Origin: Wocania_A sp964021735
GTDB lineage: Bacteria > Bacteroidota > Bacteroidia > Flavobacteriales > Flavobacteriaceae
DNA length: 23,900 nt
Direction of reading: 5' to 3'
Assembly (NCBI RefSeq): GCF_964021735.1
Contig: NZ_CAXIBN010000029.1
Span: 1-23,900, forward strand
This document shows, piece after piece, positions 6,489 to 14,069 of this stretch. The notes under the pieces are model-generated. The model searched no databases, was not told where the DNA came from, and saw only the letters and a list, made by a program, of their open reading frames with translations. The translations under genes were made by a program, and so were the position numbers. Numbering within the stretch: the first letter of the stretch is position 1; the number at the start of each line of letters is the position of its first letter.

Positions 6489-9077
6489 TTAGAAGTTGTA
6501 ACGCATACTAAAGTTCCACGTTCTTCCGTAACCAAATCTTACACGATTTTCAACATTAACACCATTCCAAGCTACATCTCCTGTATCAACATGCTTATTC
6601 TCATCAGAATATTCTAAATAAACTTCGCTAAATACATTATTAACGTTTAAGCGAAATTGTATTGAATTCTGGTCATTTTCACCTACTAACCATTTGTATG
6701 ATAATCCTGCATCTACAGTATCAAATGATGGTAACTCAATAGAACCTCTATTATTAGCAGTTGAAAACTCACTTCCACCATAATTAGCATTACCATATAA
6801 CTTATCATATTGATTCCAATTAGCATCCACTTTAAATCTTGGTAAAATTTCGTATTTAGCACCAATACCAGCAGTAAATTGCGCTGCATTACCAACTTTC
6901 ACGCCATCAATATAACTAATGTCACCAGTAGTTGTTGTACCTCCTCCTTCTACAGTTTCAGTAAGCGTTACATTACCATCATATCGCCAATCACCAATTG
7001 ATAAAAATCCTTGAAGCTGAAATTTATCTGTTAAACGCGTGAATACTTCCAATTCACCACCATAGTGCACTTGCTTAATAGCACTTGTAGAGTAAAACAC
7101 ATCTGCAATATTATCATTATCTGTATCTTCAGAATCATAATCAATTCTGTTATCCCATATTGTATAGTATAAGTTCGCATTTACAGAAATTTTATCCCCT
7201 AGAAATTTATATCCAGCTTCAATTCCAGTTATATTTTGATTTTCGTCACTTAATGGATTTAGTTGGTTAGAAGCTCTGTCGTCTATAAATAAATCACTGT
7301 GGTAAGGTTGACGAGAATAATATCCTGTATTTAAAAATACAGTATTATTATTATTAATTTGATATGCTCCACCTAACTTAACATTGAACCCCGGATTATT
7401 AACTTTCTCTGACTCTTGTCCTTTGCCTTCTACTGAAGAATTCCCATATTCTGTTCTTACATGTGATTGCGTAGAGGCTGACCCTTGGAAATAAGCAGAA
7501 AATTTATCTTTACTATATTCTAATTGACCAAATACACCTAAATAGTTAATGTCTTCTTCATAATCATAATAAGGGTGTAAACGTTGCCCATGGTCATCAT
7601 TTGTATTAAATAAAACATTCCAAGGATTAATTCCTCCAAAAGCTTCAGTTATTTCATAACTACCTCCATTATAAGTGCTAGAATCACTAACAGAATCAAC
7701 AGAGAAAAATTCGTTTACACTTCTAAAGTGAATCCCGTTATATAAACGCACATCTGCTCCAATGTTAAAACTTAAGTTTTCATTTAATTCGTTATTATAA
7801 TTAGTTACTAAACCATACCAGTTGTGGTTATTATTTGAACCTCTAGCATAAGTTGCAACACCAGTGTTTCTATCAAACTGTGACTGAACAAAAGCACCTC
7901 TACCTAAAGAACCATATAAAACAGTTGATAAAGATGATTTTTCATTTATATCCCAATCCCAGTTTAAGTTCATCACTGGTTTATGATATATATTACGTCC
8001 GCCAGGATAAACACCAGAATTTAAATTATTTGGGCTATCTACACCTGTTGCGTTCCAAGAATTATAACGTCTTCCTCTACCTTCTGCTAAAAAGTCTTCT
8101 AAATCTGCATTTCCCGCAGCTGCATGCCATTGTGGCGCACCAGTTAACATTAAATTTAAAAGATGGTTATCATTTATTTTATAACCAAAAGATAAGAAAT
8201 ACGTTTGACCCTGACCTTCAGTATGGTCTACATATCCATCACCTCTCCAATGTCCAAACATTGCTGTTACAGCTAATCCATTATCCATTAAACCTGTAGA
8301 GTAGGAAGCAGTTGATTTCGTGAAACCATCATTTCCTATCATTTGCTGTACAAATCCACCTTGTGTTTTATCCAGTGTTTTAGTAACGATATTTACCGTA
8401 CCACCAACAGAAGATATTGCCAATTTAGAAGATCCTAAACCACGTTGTACTTGAACAGCTTGCGCTACATCTAATACACCTGACCAGTTCGACCAGTACA
8501 TTTTACCATCTTCCATACCATTAATTGGCTGACCATTAAGTAAGAATGCTGTATTAGTTTGATCAAAACCTCTTAAAAACAATTGTCCGTCTCCAAATCC
8601 ACCTCGTTGTGTAGTATGTACTGAAGGTGTTGACTTTAGAAGTTCAGGCAAATCAGAATTACCCGCTTTTTCTTGAATTCGGGCTGCTTTAATAGTAGAC
8701 ACAGCAATTGGTGTTTTTCTACCTTCAGCTAAATCTATAACTCCAGATCCGATGATTACTATTTCTTCTAATGAATTATCTGGTGTTAGTTTAACATTTC
8801 CCAAATCAACATCTCCATCAAATGATAAAGTTACAGGAGCATAACCTAGATAAGAAATTACAACTTGACCAGAAGACGCTTGAGTTGTTAAAGTAAACTT
8901 GCCGTTAAAATCTGTAGAGGCTCCATTTGTTGTTCCTTTTTCAACAACATTCGCACCTGGTAGTGGCGAATTAAGTTCGGCATCATTAACTGTACCTGTT
9001 ATAGTACTTTGTGCCATAATAACTGTAGAAAACAAAAAGGCTACAGCTACTAATAAAAAATGAGTAGTTTTTTTCAT
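6489..9077 (-). CDS. TonB-dependent outer-membrane receptor with carboxypeptidase-like domain
   Basis: An 862-residue TonB-dependent receptor for energised import across the outer membrane. The signal peptide ends near IMAQ (residue 23). A carboxypeptidase-regulatory-like domain occupies about 25-98 (GTVNDAELNSPLPGANVVEK, DFNGKFTL, VISYLGY). A TonB-box-like segment (EEIVIIGSG, 104-112) precedes the plug (about 120-235), which has LLKSTPSV, FLRGFDQTNTAFLLNG and GGTVNIVTK. The barrel ends in an aromatic C-terminus (FSMRYNF). The plug carries WSNWSG (195-200), as in the other receptor here. No SusD-type partner gene is adjacent, so it may act alone. The gene forms a single unit with its own -7 box, a 26-bp dyad at the promoter and a strong terminator. 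The substrate is unknown; regulated expression is likely from the dyad. Confidence 0.93.
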   Translation of the reverse strand: MKKTTHFLLVAVAFLFSTVIMAQSTITGTVNDAELNSPLPGANVVEKGTTNGASTDFNGKFTLTTQASSGQVVISYLGYAPVTLSFDGDVDLGNVKLTPDNSLEEIVIIGSGVIDLAEGRKTPIAVSTIKAARIQEKAGNSDLPELLKSTPSVHTTQRGGFGDGQLFLRGFDQTNTAFLLNGQPINGMEDGKMYWSNWSGVLDVAQAVQVQRGLGSSKLAISSVGGTVNIVTKTLDKTQGGFVQQMIGNDGFTKSTASYSTGLMDNGLAVTAMFGHWRGDGYVDHTEGQGQTYFLSFGYKINDNHLLNLMLTGAPQWHAAAGNADLEDFLAEGRGRRYNSWNATGVDSPNNLNSGVYPGGRNIYHKPVMNLNWDWDINEKSSLSTVLYGSLGRGAFVQSQFDRNTGVATYARGSNNNHNWYGLVTNYNNELNENLSFNIGADVRLYNGIHFRSVNEFFSVDSVSDSSTYNGGSYEITEAFGGINPWNVLFNTNDDHGQRLHPYYDYEEDINYLGVFGQLEYSKDKFSAYFQGSASTQSHVRTEYGNSSVEGKGQESEKVNNPGFNVKLGGAYQINNNNTVFLNTGYYSRQPYHSDLFIDDRASNQLNPLSDENQNITGIEAGYKFLGDKISVNANLYYTIWDNRIDYDSEDTDNDNIADVFYSTSAIKQVHYGGELEVFTRLTDKFQLQGFLSIGDWRYDGNVTLTETVEGGGTTTTGDISYIDGVKVGNAAQFTAGIGAKYEILPRFKVDANWNQYDKLYGNANYGGSEFSTANNRGSIELPSFDTVDAGLSYKWLVGENDQNSIQFRLNVNNVFSEVYLEYSDENKHVDTGDVAWNGVNVENRVRFGYGRTWNFSMRYNF

Positions 9078-9111
9078 AATTTTAAATTATTTATATTGAA
9101 ATTAGTCAGTG

Positions 9112-9119
9112 CAAAAATA
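9112..9119 (-). promoter_or_regulatory. Putative -7 promoter box (TATTTTTG) of the TonB receptor gene
   Basis: On the minus strand TATTTTTG matches TAnnTTTG and lies 34 bp before the ATG at 9077. A perfect dyad begins one base upstream and covers the place where the -33 element would be; no separate TTG is visible there. Confidence 0.6.
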
Positions 9120-9120
9120 A

Positions 9121-9146
9121 GCATAATATTACATTAAATATTATGC
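9121..9146. promoter_or_regulatory. 26-bp perfect inverted repeat at the promoter, candidate operator
   Basis: GCATAATATT (9121-9130) and AATATTATGC (9137-9146) are exact reverse complements separated by six bases (ACATTA). The dyad directly abuts the -7 box of the TonB receptor gene and covers its -33 zone. It has no T tract and lies upstream, so it is unlikely to be a terminator; a dimeric regulator binding site is the simplest reading. Confidence 0.55.
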
Positions 9147-9172
9147 ACGCATAAAATAAATGTTAACAAACA

Positions 9173-9224
9173 AAAAAGCAGTAAAATATTGAATGTTAAT
9201 AATATCAATATTTCACTGCCTTTT
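9173..9224 (-). terminator. Intrinsic terminator downstream of pgi
   Basis: A long stem pairs GCAGTAAAATATTGA (9178-9192) with TCAATATTTCACTGC (9205-9219): 15 positions with one mismatch and a 12-base loop. On the minus strand it is followed by six T. It starts about 32 bp beyond the glucose-6-phosphate isomerase stop and would end the long minus-strand operon. Confidence 0.85.
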
Positions 9225-9256
9225 GTAATTCCTTTAAGTGACTACATACAAGATAG

Positions 9257-10876
9257 TTACAATAATTTTTTATAATAATTCAATAAATTATTTGTAGAAG
9301 AATCGTGATTATTAACAGAAGTGCTGTTAAATTCTTGTAAAATTTTACTTGCCAATTGCTTTCCTAACTCCACCCCAAACTGATCGTAGCTAAAAATATT
9401 CCAAATAATACCTTGAACAAATATTTTATGCTCGTACATGGCAATAAGTTTTCCTAAACTTTCGGGCGTTAGCTTATTTATAAAAATAGTATTTGTTGGT
9501 TTATTTCCTTTAAATACCTTAAACGGAATTATTGATTTTTCAGTGCCTTCAGCTATAACTTCAACCTCAGTTTTGCCATTTAAAAGTGCTTCGGTTTGTG
9601 CTAAAAAATTAGATGTCAATTTATCTTGATGGTCTTGATTGCCGTGTAATGATTTTACAAACCCGATAAAATCTGCTGGAATTAATTTTGTGCCTTGATG
9701 AATAAGTTGAAAAAAGGCGTGTTGCGAATTGGTTCCTGGCTCTCCCCAAATTAAAGTTCCTGTTTCGTAATCTATTGGGTTTCCATTTCTATCAACACTT
9801 TTTCCATTACTTTCCATAATACCTTGTTGCAAATAGGTTGCAAACTGATTTAGGTATTGCGAATAGCCTATTACAGCTTCACTTTCAGCTTTAAAAAAGT
9901 TATTATACCATACACTTATTAATGCTAAAACTACTGGGATATTGGTTTTAAAATCTTCAGTTTTAAAATGCTCATCCATTTTGTTGGCACCTTTTAATAA
10001 GCTATCAAAATTAGTATAACCTACTGCTAAACTTATAGACAAACCTACTGCACTCCATAAAGAAAAACGACCACCAACCCAATCCCACATGGGGAATATA
10101 TTGTTTTTGTCTATACCAAAATTTTTAACGCTTTCTATATTTGTAGATACTGCAACAAAGTGTTTTGCAATAGCATCTTCTGTAGCCGATTTTAAAAACC
10201 ATTTTTTAAGCGTGTTTGCATTTGATAAGGTTTCTTGCGTTGTAAACGTTTTTGAAACCACCACAAAAAGCGTAGTTTCTGGATTAAGTTTTTTAATCAC
10301 TTCGTTTACATGATCGCCATCTACATTACTTACAAAATGTGTAGTTAAATGATTTTTGTAATACTGCAACGATTCAACAACCATAGCTGGCCCTAAGTCC
10401 GATCCACCAATACCAATATTTACTATATCGGTAAACGATTTTCCTGTAAATCCTTTTCTTTCACCATTTACAACTTCATTTGTAAATGTTTCAATTTTTT
10501 GTTTTACCTGATATATTTCTGGCATTACATTTACACCATCAACATAAAACTCTGCATCTTTAGGTGCTCGTAAAGCAGTATGTAAAACAGCTCTTCCTTC
10601 GGTTTTATTTATTTTTTCACCTGAAAACTGACTCTCAATAGCCTCTTTTAATTTAACCTCGCTGGCTAGTTCTAATAAATATTTAAATGTGTCTTCTGTA
10701 ATTCTATTTTTTGAAAAATCAACATAAAAGTCATCCCATTTAATGGTAAATTTATTTGCTCGTTCACTGTCTTGAGCAAACAAATCTTTCATGTGTGAAT
10801 TATTAATTTTATTATAATGTTCTTGAAGCTTTTTCCAAGAGTTTGTTGTTGTTGGATTTATATTTGGTAACGGCAT
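9257..10876 (-). CDS. pgi: Glucose-6-phosphate isomerase
   Basis: This cytosolic enzyme interconverts glucose 6-phosphate and fructose 6-phosphate in glycolysis and gluconeogenesis. At 539 residues it is close to the usual length of the E. coli-type family. Both family signatures are present: DWVGGRFSLWSAVG (265-278) and GIIWNIFSYDQFGVELGK (489-506). Catalytic residues expected for the family can be seen: E355 in MESNGKS, H386 in SQHAFFQ and K506 at the end of signature 2. The sugar-phosphate loop GIGGSDLG (155-162) is also present. The start (MPLPNINPTTTNSWKKLQEHY) is standard for the family. The gene begins one base after the stop of the M23 peptidase gene, so it is almost certainly the last gene of that operon, and a strong terminator follows. 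The metabolic link to its operon partners is not obvious. Confidence 0.98.
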   Translation of the reverse strand: MPLPNINPTTTNSWKKLQEHYNKINNSHMKDLFAQDSERANKFTIKWDDFYVDFSKNRITEDTFKYLLELASEVKLKEAIESQFSGEKINKTEGRAVLHTALRAPKDAEFYVDGVNVMPEIYQVKQKIETFTNEVVNGERKGFTGKSFTDIVNIGIGGSDLGPAMVVESLQYYKNHLTTHFVSNVDGDHVNEVIKKLNPETTLFVVVSKTFTTQETLSNANTLKKWFLKSATEDAIAKHFVAVSTNIESVKNFGIDKNNIFPMWDWVGGRFSLWSAVGLSISLAVGYTNFDSLLKGANKMDEHFKTEDFKTNIPVVLALISVWYNNFFKAESEAVIGYSQYLNQFATYLQQGIMESNGKSVDRNGNPIDYETGTLIWGEPGTNSQHAFFQLIHQGTKLIPADFIGFVKSLHGNQDHQDKLTSNFLAQTEALLNGKTEVEVIAEGTEKSIIPFKVFKGNKPTNTIFINKLTPESLGKLIAMYEHKIFVQGIIWNIFSYDQFGVELGKQLASKILQEFNSTSVNNHDSSTNNLLNYYKKLL

Positions 10877-10877
10877 G

Positions 10878-12179
10878 TTATGAATTTGCTTGAATGATTA
10901 GGGTTTGATCTGGCTGTTCCTCAATAATTTCAGGTTCAAAAAGAATATTATCTAATTGATATTTTATAGGTTTTATAAAATCTAAATATTTGAATTTTAA
11001 CGAATCTGAAATTGGTTTAGCTTCAGGAAGTTTTTGTTTAAAAGGATCGACTTGCTTTCCGTTTTTCCAGAATCGATAACACACGTGTGGACCACCAGTA
11101 TTTCCTGTCATACCTACTAACCCAATAACGTCACCTTGTTTTACAAAATCACCTACTTTTACTAAACGTTTACTCATGTGTAAATACTGAGTTTCGTAAG
11201 TTGCATTATGCCTAATTTTAACATATTTTCCATTACCACCTCTTCTTCTTGATTCGGTTACCGTTCCGTTTGCTGTTGCCATAATTGGCGTACCAATGGC
11301 TGCTGCAAAATCGGTGCCTTTATGCGGACGCACTTTATAACCATAAACAGCAATGCGTCTTTTTAAATTATATCTTGAAGAAATACGTTTAAATTTAACT
11401 GGTGCTTTTAAAAAGGCGCGACGTAAATTTTTAGCCTCTTCATTAAAATAATCAATAATACCTTTTGTAGAATCAGTTTCAAACTCAAAAGCATAAAAAG
11501 GCTCGTTATTATGCTCAAAATAGGCTGCTTTAATATTGTGAACACCTGTATAAATAGTATCGTCAATATACTTATCAGTGTAAATTACTTTAAAACGATC
11601 TCCTTTTTGTAGACGTCTAAAATCTATAGTCCACGCATAAATCTCATCGGCCATTTTATAAGCTAATCTCGGGCTTAAACCTTGTTCTTCTAAAGTTTCA
11701 GAAATATTACTAGTAATAACACCTGTTGCTGTTTTTTCAACATACTTAATAGGTTTTCTGCTTTTAAAAGCGTGAATAGAGTCTTTAAAATTTATAACGA
11801 CATACTCTTCTTTTGAAGGCTGATAAATAAATGTTTCTGGTAATTCTAAAGAATCTTTAGAACACAATAATGTATAAGGCTTTCCTTGTTGAAAAGATCT
11901 AATAATATCGAAAGTATCTTTGGCTTTTTCTGCTATATGAAATATTTTAGGGTAGCCAACTTTGTTTCGTTCTAAAATTTCTCCAAAACTTTCGCCTTTT
12001 CTTACCGTATCTCTTTTTACTATATAGTCGTTTAGGTTAAAACCAAACTCCAAAACTTCTTTTGGTTTTTCAACAATGGCAATTTCTTCCTGCAATACTG
12101 GTGTCGGCTCTGGTTTGTCTTTTTTGCAAGCAACAATGATTATTGCTAAAACTGCCAATATTAAATATTTGTTCCCCAT
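10878..12179 (-). CDS. M23 family metallopeptidase lipoprotein, variant HxC zinc site
   Basis: A probable peptidoglycan-directed metallopeptidase tethered by lipid. With the ATG at 12179 the protein has 433 residues and a lipobox (IIVAC, C18) followed by KKDKPE; an upstream in-frame ATG at 12257 would place a 26-residue basic extension before the signal and is unlikely. The middle part (about 40-270) resembles the N-terminal region of OapA/NlpD-like M23 proteins (DTVRKGESFGEIL, then FRRLQKGDRFKVIY). The LytM domain is at about 275-385: H286 and D290 (RPHKGTDF), H334 (QYLHMS), then G-P-H365-V-C367-Y. The family normally ends HxH, and here the second histidine, a zinc ligand, is cysteine. The start overlaps the TDO gene by 19 bp, and pgi follows after one base, so the three are co-transcribed. 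Confidence 0.92.
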   Translation of the reverse strand: MGNKYLILAVLAIIIVACKKDKPEPTPVLQEEIAIVEKPKEVLEFGFNLNDYIVKRDTVRKGESFGEILERNKVGYPKIFHIAEKAKDTFDIIRSFQQGKPYTLLCSKDSLELPETFIYQPSKEEYVVINFKDSIHAFKSRKPIKYVEKTATGVITSNISETLEEQGLSPRLAYKMADEIYAWTIDFRRLQKGDRFKVIYTDKYIDDTIYTGVHNIKAAYFEHNNEPFYAFEFETDSTKGIIDYFNEEAKNLRRAFLKAPVKFKRISSRYNLKRRIAVYGYKVRPHKGTDFAAAIGTPIMATANGTVTESRRRGGNGKYVKIRHNATYETQYLHMSKRLVKVGDFVKQGDVIGLVGMTGNTGGPHVCYRFWKNGKQVDPFKQKLPEAKPISDSLKFKYLDFIKPIKYQLDNILFEPEIIEEQPDQTLIIQANS

Positions 12180-13099
12180 TCTTGTAATTCTTTTTCTGTC
12201 CATAATTCTGGAAAAAATATTCTTTTTTGATATTTTGGATGCATATATTTTACCCATTCACTTCCTCCTGTGGCTTCGGCAGTTTCGCCGCCTATATTTA
12301 AATAATGATTTGCTGTATTATAATGCGCCATAACCCATTTTATATTTACCGTATAATCATAATGACGCATCGCTTTTATTAAATTTTCATCTTCTTTAAC
12401 TGCTTTTGGAAGCTCTCTAAATTTTGACAATAAATTATGTGTATTGTAAAACTTAGTAAATCTAATAAACTCTTCTTTATATTTTTCTTCAAATGCTGTT
12501 AAGGTGTAACTTTTTTTACCTGTTTTATAATCTTTTCCTGCAGCTTGCCAATATAAATGCTCGAAAGCATGCTCGTAAGATGTGTTTCTATCAATAGATT
12601 TTCTAAACCTGTTATCTATAAGATTAATAAGTTCTGTAGATGCAAATTCTATTTTTCTGTATTGTGCACTTTGAAATCCGCTTGCAGGTGTTAAGGTTGT
12701 TCTAAATTTATTGTACTGATCGATATCCATTCCATCTTTCATAATATTAAAAGACGATGTAAGCATATCAAAATAACAACTTATACGCATTAATTTTGAA
12801 GTGAATAATTTGGCATCAACGGCATCATGTTTTGCTACTTGCTCAATTTCACCAAGTATCATTTTAAACAACAATTCGTTTATTTGATGATACATAATAA
12901 ATACCATCTCGTCTGGCAAGGTCGTGCGTTGTATTTGCAGATTTAATAAGGCATCGGTTTGAATATAATCCCAATAATTTATGGGTTTACTGTATAAAAG
13001 ACCTTCTAAATGAATATCTAAATCTTGGTCTATTGCCTTGTATTTTTCTTTAAGTTGATTGGTTATATTATTACTCAAAATTTCTTTAATTTTCAACAA
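12161..13099 (-). CDS. Tryptophan 2,3-dioxygenase family protein
   Basis: A heme enzyme of the TDO family, predicted to open the indole ring of tryptophan to N-formylkynurenine. Family blocks are clear: YWDYIQTDALLNLQ (42-55), the distal-His helix EMVFIMYHQINELLFKM with H71, FRTTLTPASGFQSAQYRKIE (132-151), and a C-terminal part WVMAHYNTANHYL (255-267) where H259 is the likely proximal heme ligand. The usual GTGGSSG loop reads EATGGSEW, so the substrate range may differ from classic TDO. There is no ATG before the conserved core: a TAG codon directly precedes the TTG at 13099, leaving TTG codons at 13099, 13096 or 13078 as the only plausible starts. It overlaps the DUF3108 gene by 14 bp (if 13099 is used) and the M23 gene by 19 bp. 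The other kynurenine-pathway genes are not in the window. Confidence 0.9.
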   Translation of the reverse strand: MLKIKEILSNNITNQLKEKYKAIDQDLDIHLEGLLYSKPINYWDYIQTDALLNLQIQRTTLPDEMVFIMYHQINELLFKMILGEIEQVAKHDAVDAKLFTSKLMRISCYFDMLTSSFNIMKDGMDIDQYNKFRTTLTPASGFQSAQYRKIEFASTELINLIDNRFRKSIDRNTSYEHAFEHLYWQAAGKDYKTGKKSYTLTAFEEKYKEEFIRFTKFYNTHNLLSKFRELPKAVKEDENLIKAMRHYDYTVNIKWVMAHYNTANHYLNIGGETAEATGGSEWVKYMHPKYQKRIFFPELWTEKELQEWGTNI

Positions 13100-13868
13100 C
13101 TATTTTAAAAGGGTGTTTTAATCCTTTAAAAGCCTCAAGATCTGCTCTTAACGACCCAACAGCTAAATCTGCCTTAATGCGTAAAGGTACTTTATTTTTG
13201 TCTTTTGACACCCAAAGCGTTAAACTTTCTTCTTCTTTAAAAACGCGTCCTGCCATAACATAAGGCCTAAATTTTAAAGCTTCAATTTTTCCAAAATCTG
13301 TACTAATGGTTTCTTCTCCTAAATATTGCAATTTAAAACCATAGGTTTCTTCATCAAAAAACATATCAACTTTAAATTCATCGCCTACTTTTAATGTTCT
13401 AATATCTATATTATTACGTAAATAATAATAAGTTGACACCATATCTTGGATATTAGGTTTGGTATCTATAATCGTTTTTTTCTTGTGTTTTTTATCATTA
13501 ACGTGAGCTTTATTGTTTTTTTGGTCAAACTCTATTTCAATATCTTTAGTATGCCCGCCTTCATCTATATTTCTAACAAACTTATAAGGCTTGATGGTTT
13601 GTTTATCAAAATAGCTTTCATATCTGTCTTTAACTTTAAAAAACCATTTTATCATACCTGTAGTCCATCCTTTACCAACTACATGATACACGTCTTTATT
13701 ATTTAATTTAGAATCTTTAACAGTAAGTGTTGCATTTCCTGCTTTTAAAAAGCCACTGTAACTCATCTTGAATTTAAACCATTCGCCATCGCCAAATGCA
13801 GACTCTTGCTGAGGATAAGCCATTTGAATTGTGCTTAATGTAAGTAATATAAGTAGTAGTTTTTTCAT
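13086..13868 (-). CDS. DUF3108 domain protein, exported
   Basis: A 260-residue protein with a Sec signal peptide (MKKLLLILLTLSTIQMAYPQ) and a beta-rich body typical of DUF3108 (GEWFKFKMSYSGFLKAGNAT near the start, ALKFRPYVMAGRVFKEEESL and VPLRIKADLAVGSLRADLE near the end). It is predicted to be periplasmic or loosely outer-membrane associated. DUF3108 proteins have no established biochemical role that I can state. The gene is followed by the TDO-family gene with a 14-bp overlap and belongs to the same transcript as the M23 peptidase and pgi. A TATTTTTG -7 box at 13946-13953 could be the operon promoter. Confidence 0.9.
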   Translation of the reverse strand: MKKLLLILLTLSTIQMAYPQQESAFGDGEWFKFKMSYSGFLKAGNATLTVKDSKLNNKDVYHVVGKGWTTGMIKWFFKVKDRYESYFDKQTIKPYKFVRNIDEGGHTKDIEIEFDQKNNKAHVNDKKHKKKTIIDTKPNIQDMVSTYYYLRNNIDIRTLKVGDEFKVDMFFDEETYGFKLQYLGEETISTDFGKIEALKFRPYVMAGRVFKEEESLTLWVSKDKNKVPLRIKADLAVGSLRADLEAFKGLKHPFKIVVEN

Positions 13869-13945
13869 GCTTTATTGGGTCATAGATAATGTAACTCCTT
13901 GAGTTTGCATTTATTGTTGTACACAAGAAATTACAATTACTGTTC

Positions 13946-13953
13946 CAAAAATA
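13946..13953 (-). promoter_or_regulatory. Putative -7 promoter box (TATTTTTG) for the DUF3108-TDO-M23-pgi operon
   Basis: The minus-strand TATTTTTG fits TAnnTTTG and lies between the hppD terminator and the DUF3108 start, 77 bp before that ATG. No TTG was found at the usual -33 spacing. It overlaps an 18-codon reading frame (13911-13967), so the box and that frame are competing readings. Confidence 0.45.
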
Positions 13954-14019
13954 TAAAAATTCTTCATACAGCCTGTTATTATAAGAAGCTCTTAACGTTT
14001 TTTTGTTACATCAAACAAA

Positions 14020-14049
14020 AAAACTCCATCTAAAAAATGATGGAGTTTT
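14020..14049 (-). terminator. Intrinsic terminator of hppD
   Basis: A perfect 11-bp stem (AAAACTCCATC 14020-14030, GATGGAGTTTT 14039-14049) with an 8-base loop. On the minus strand it is followed by a run of seven T. It begins about 20 bp after the hppD stop. Confidence 0.88.
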
Positions 14050-14069
14050 GAAAATATAAATAGTATTTA

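Noticed and set aside
7853..8299. A 148-codon plus-strand frame inside the second TonB receptor
   Set aside because: It is antisense to a clear receptor plug and barrel, and the predicted product is rich in L, H, Q and Y, as expected from a reversed coding strand.
12180..12257. Longer N-terminus for the M23 peptidase
   Set aside because: It would place 26 basic residues before a normal lipoprotein signal and overlap the TDO gene by nearly 100 bp.
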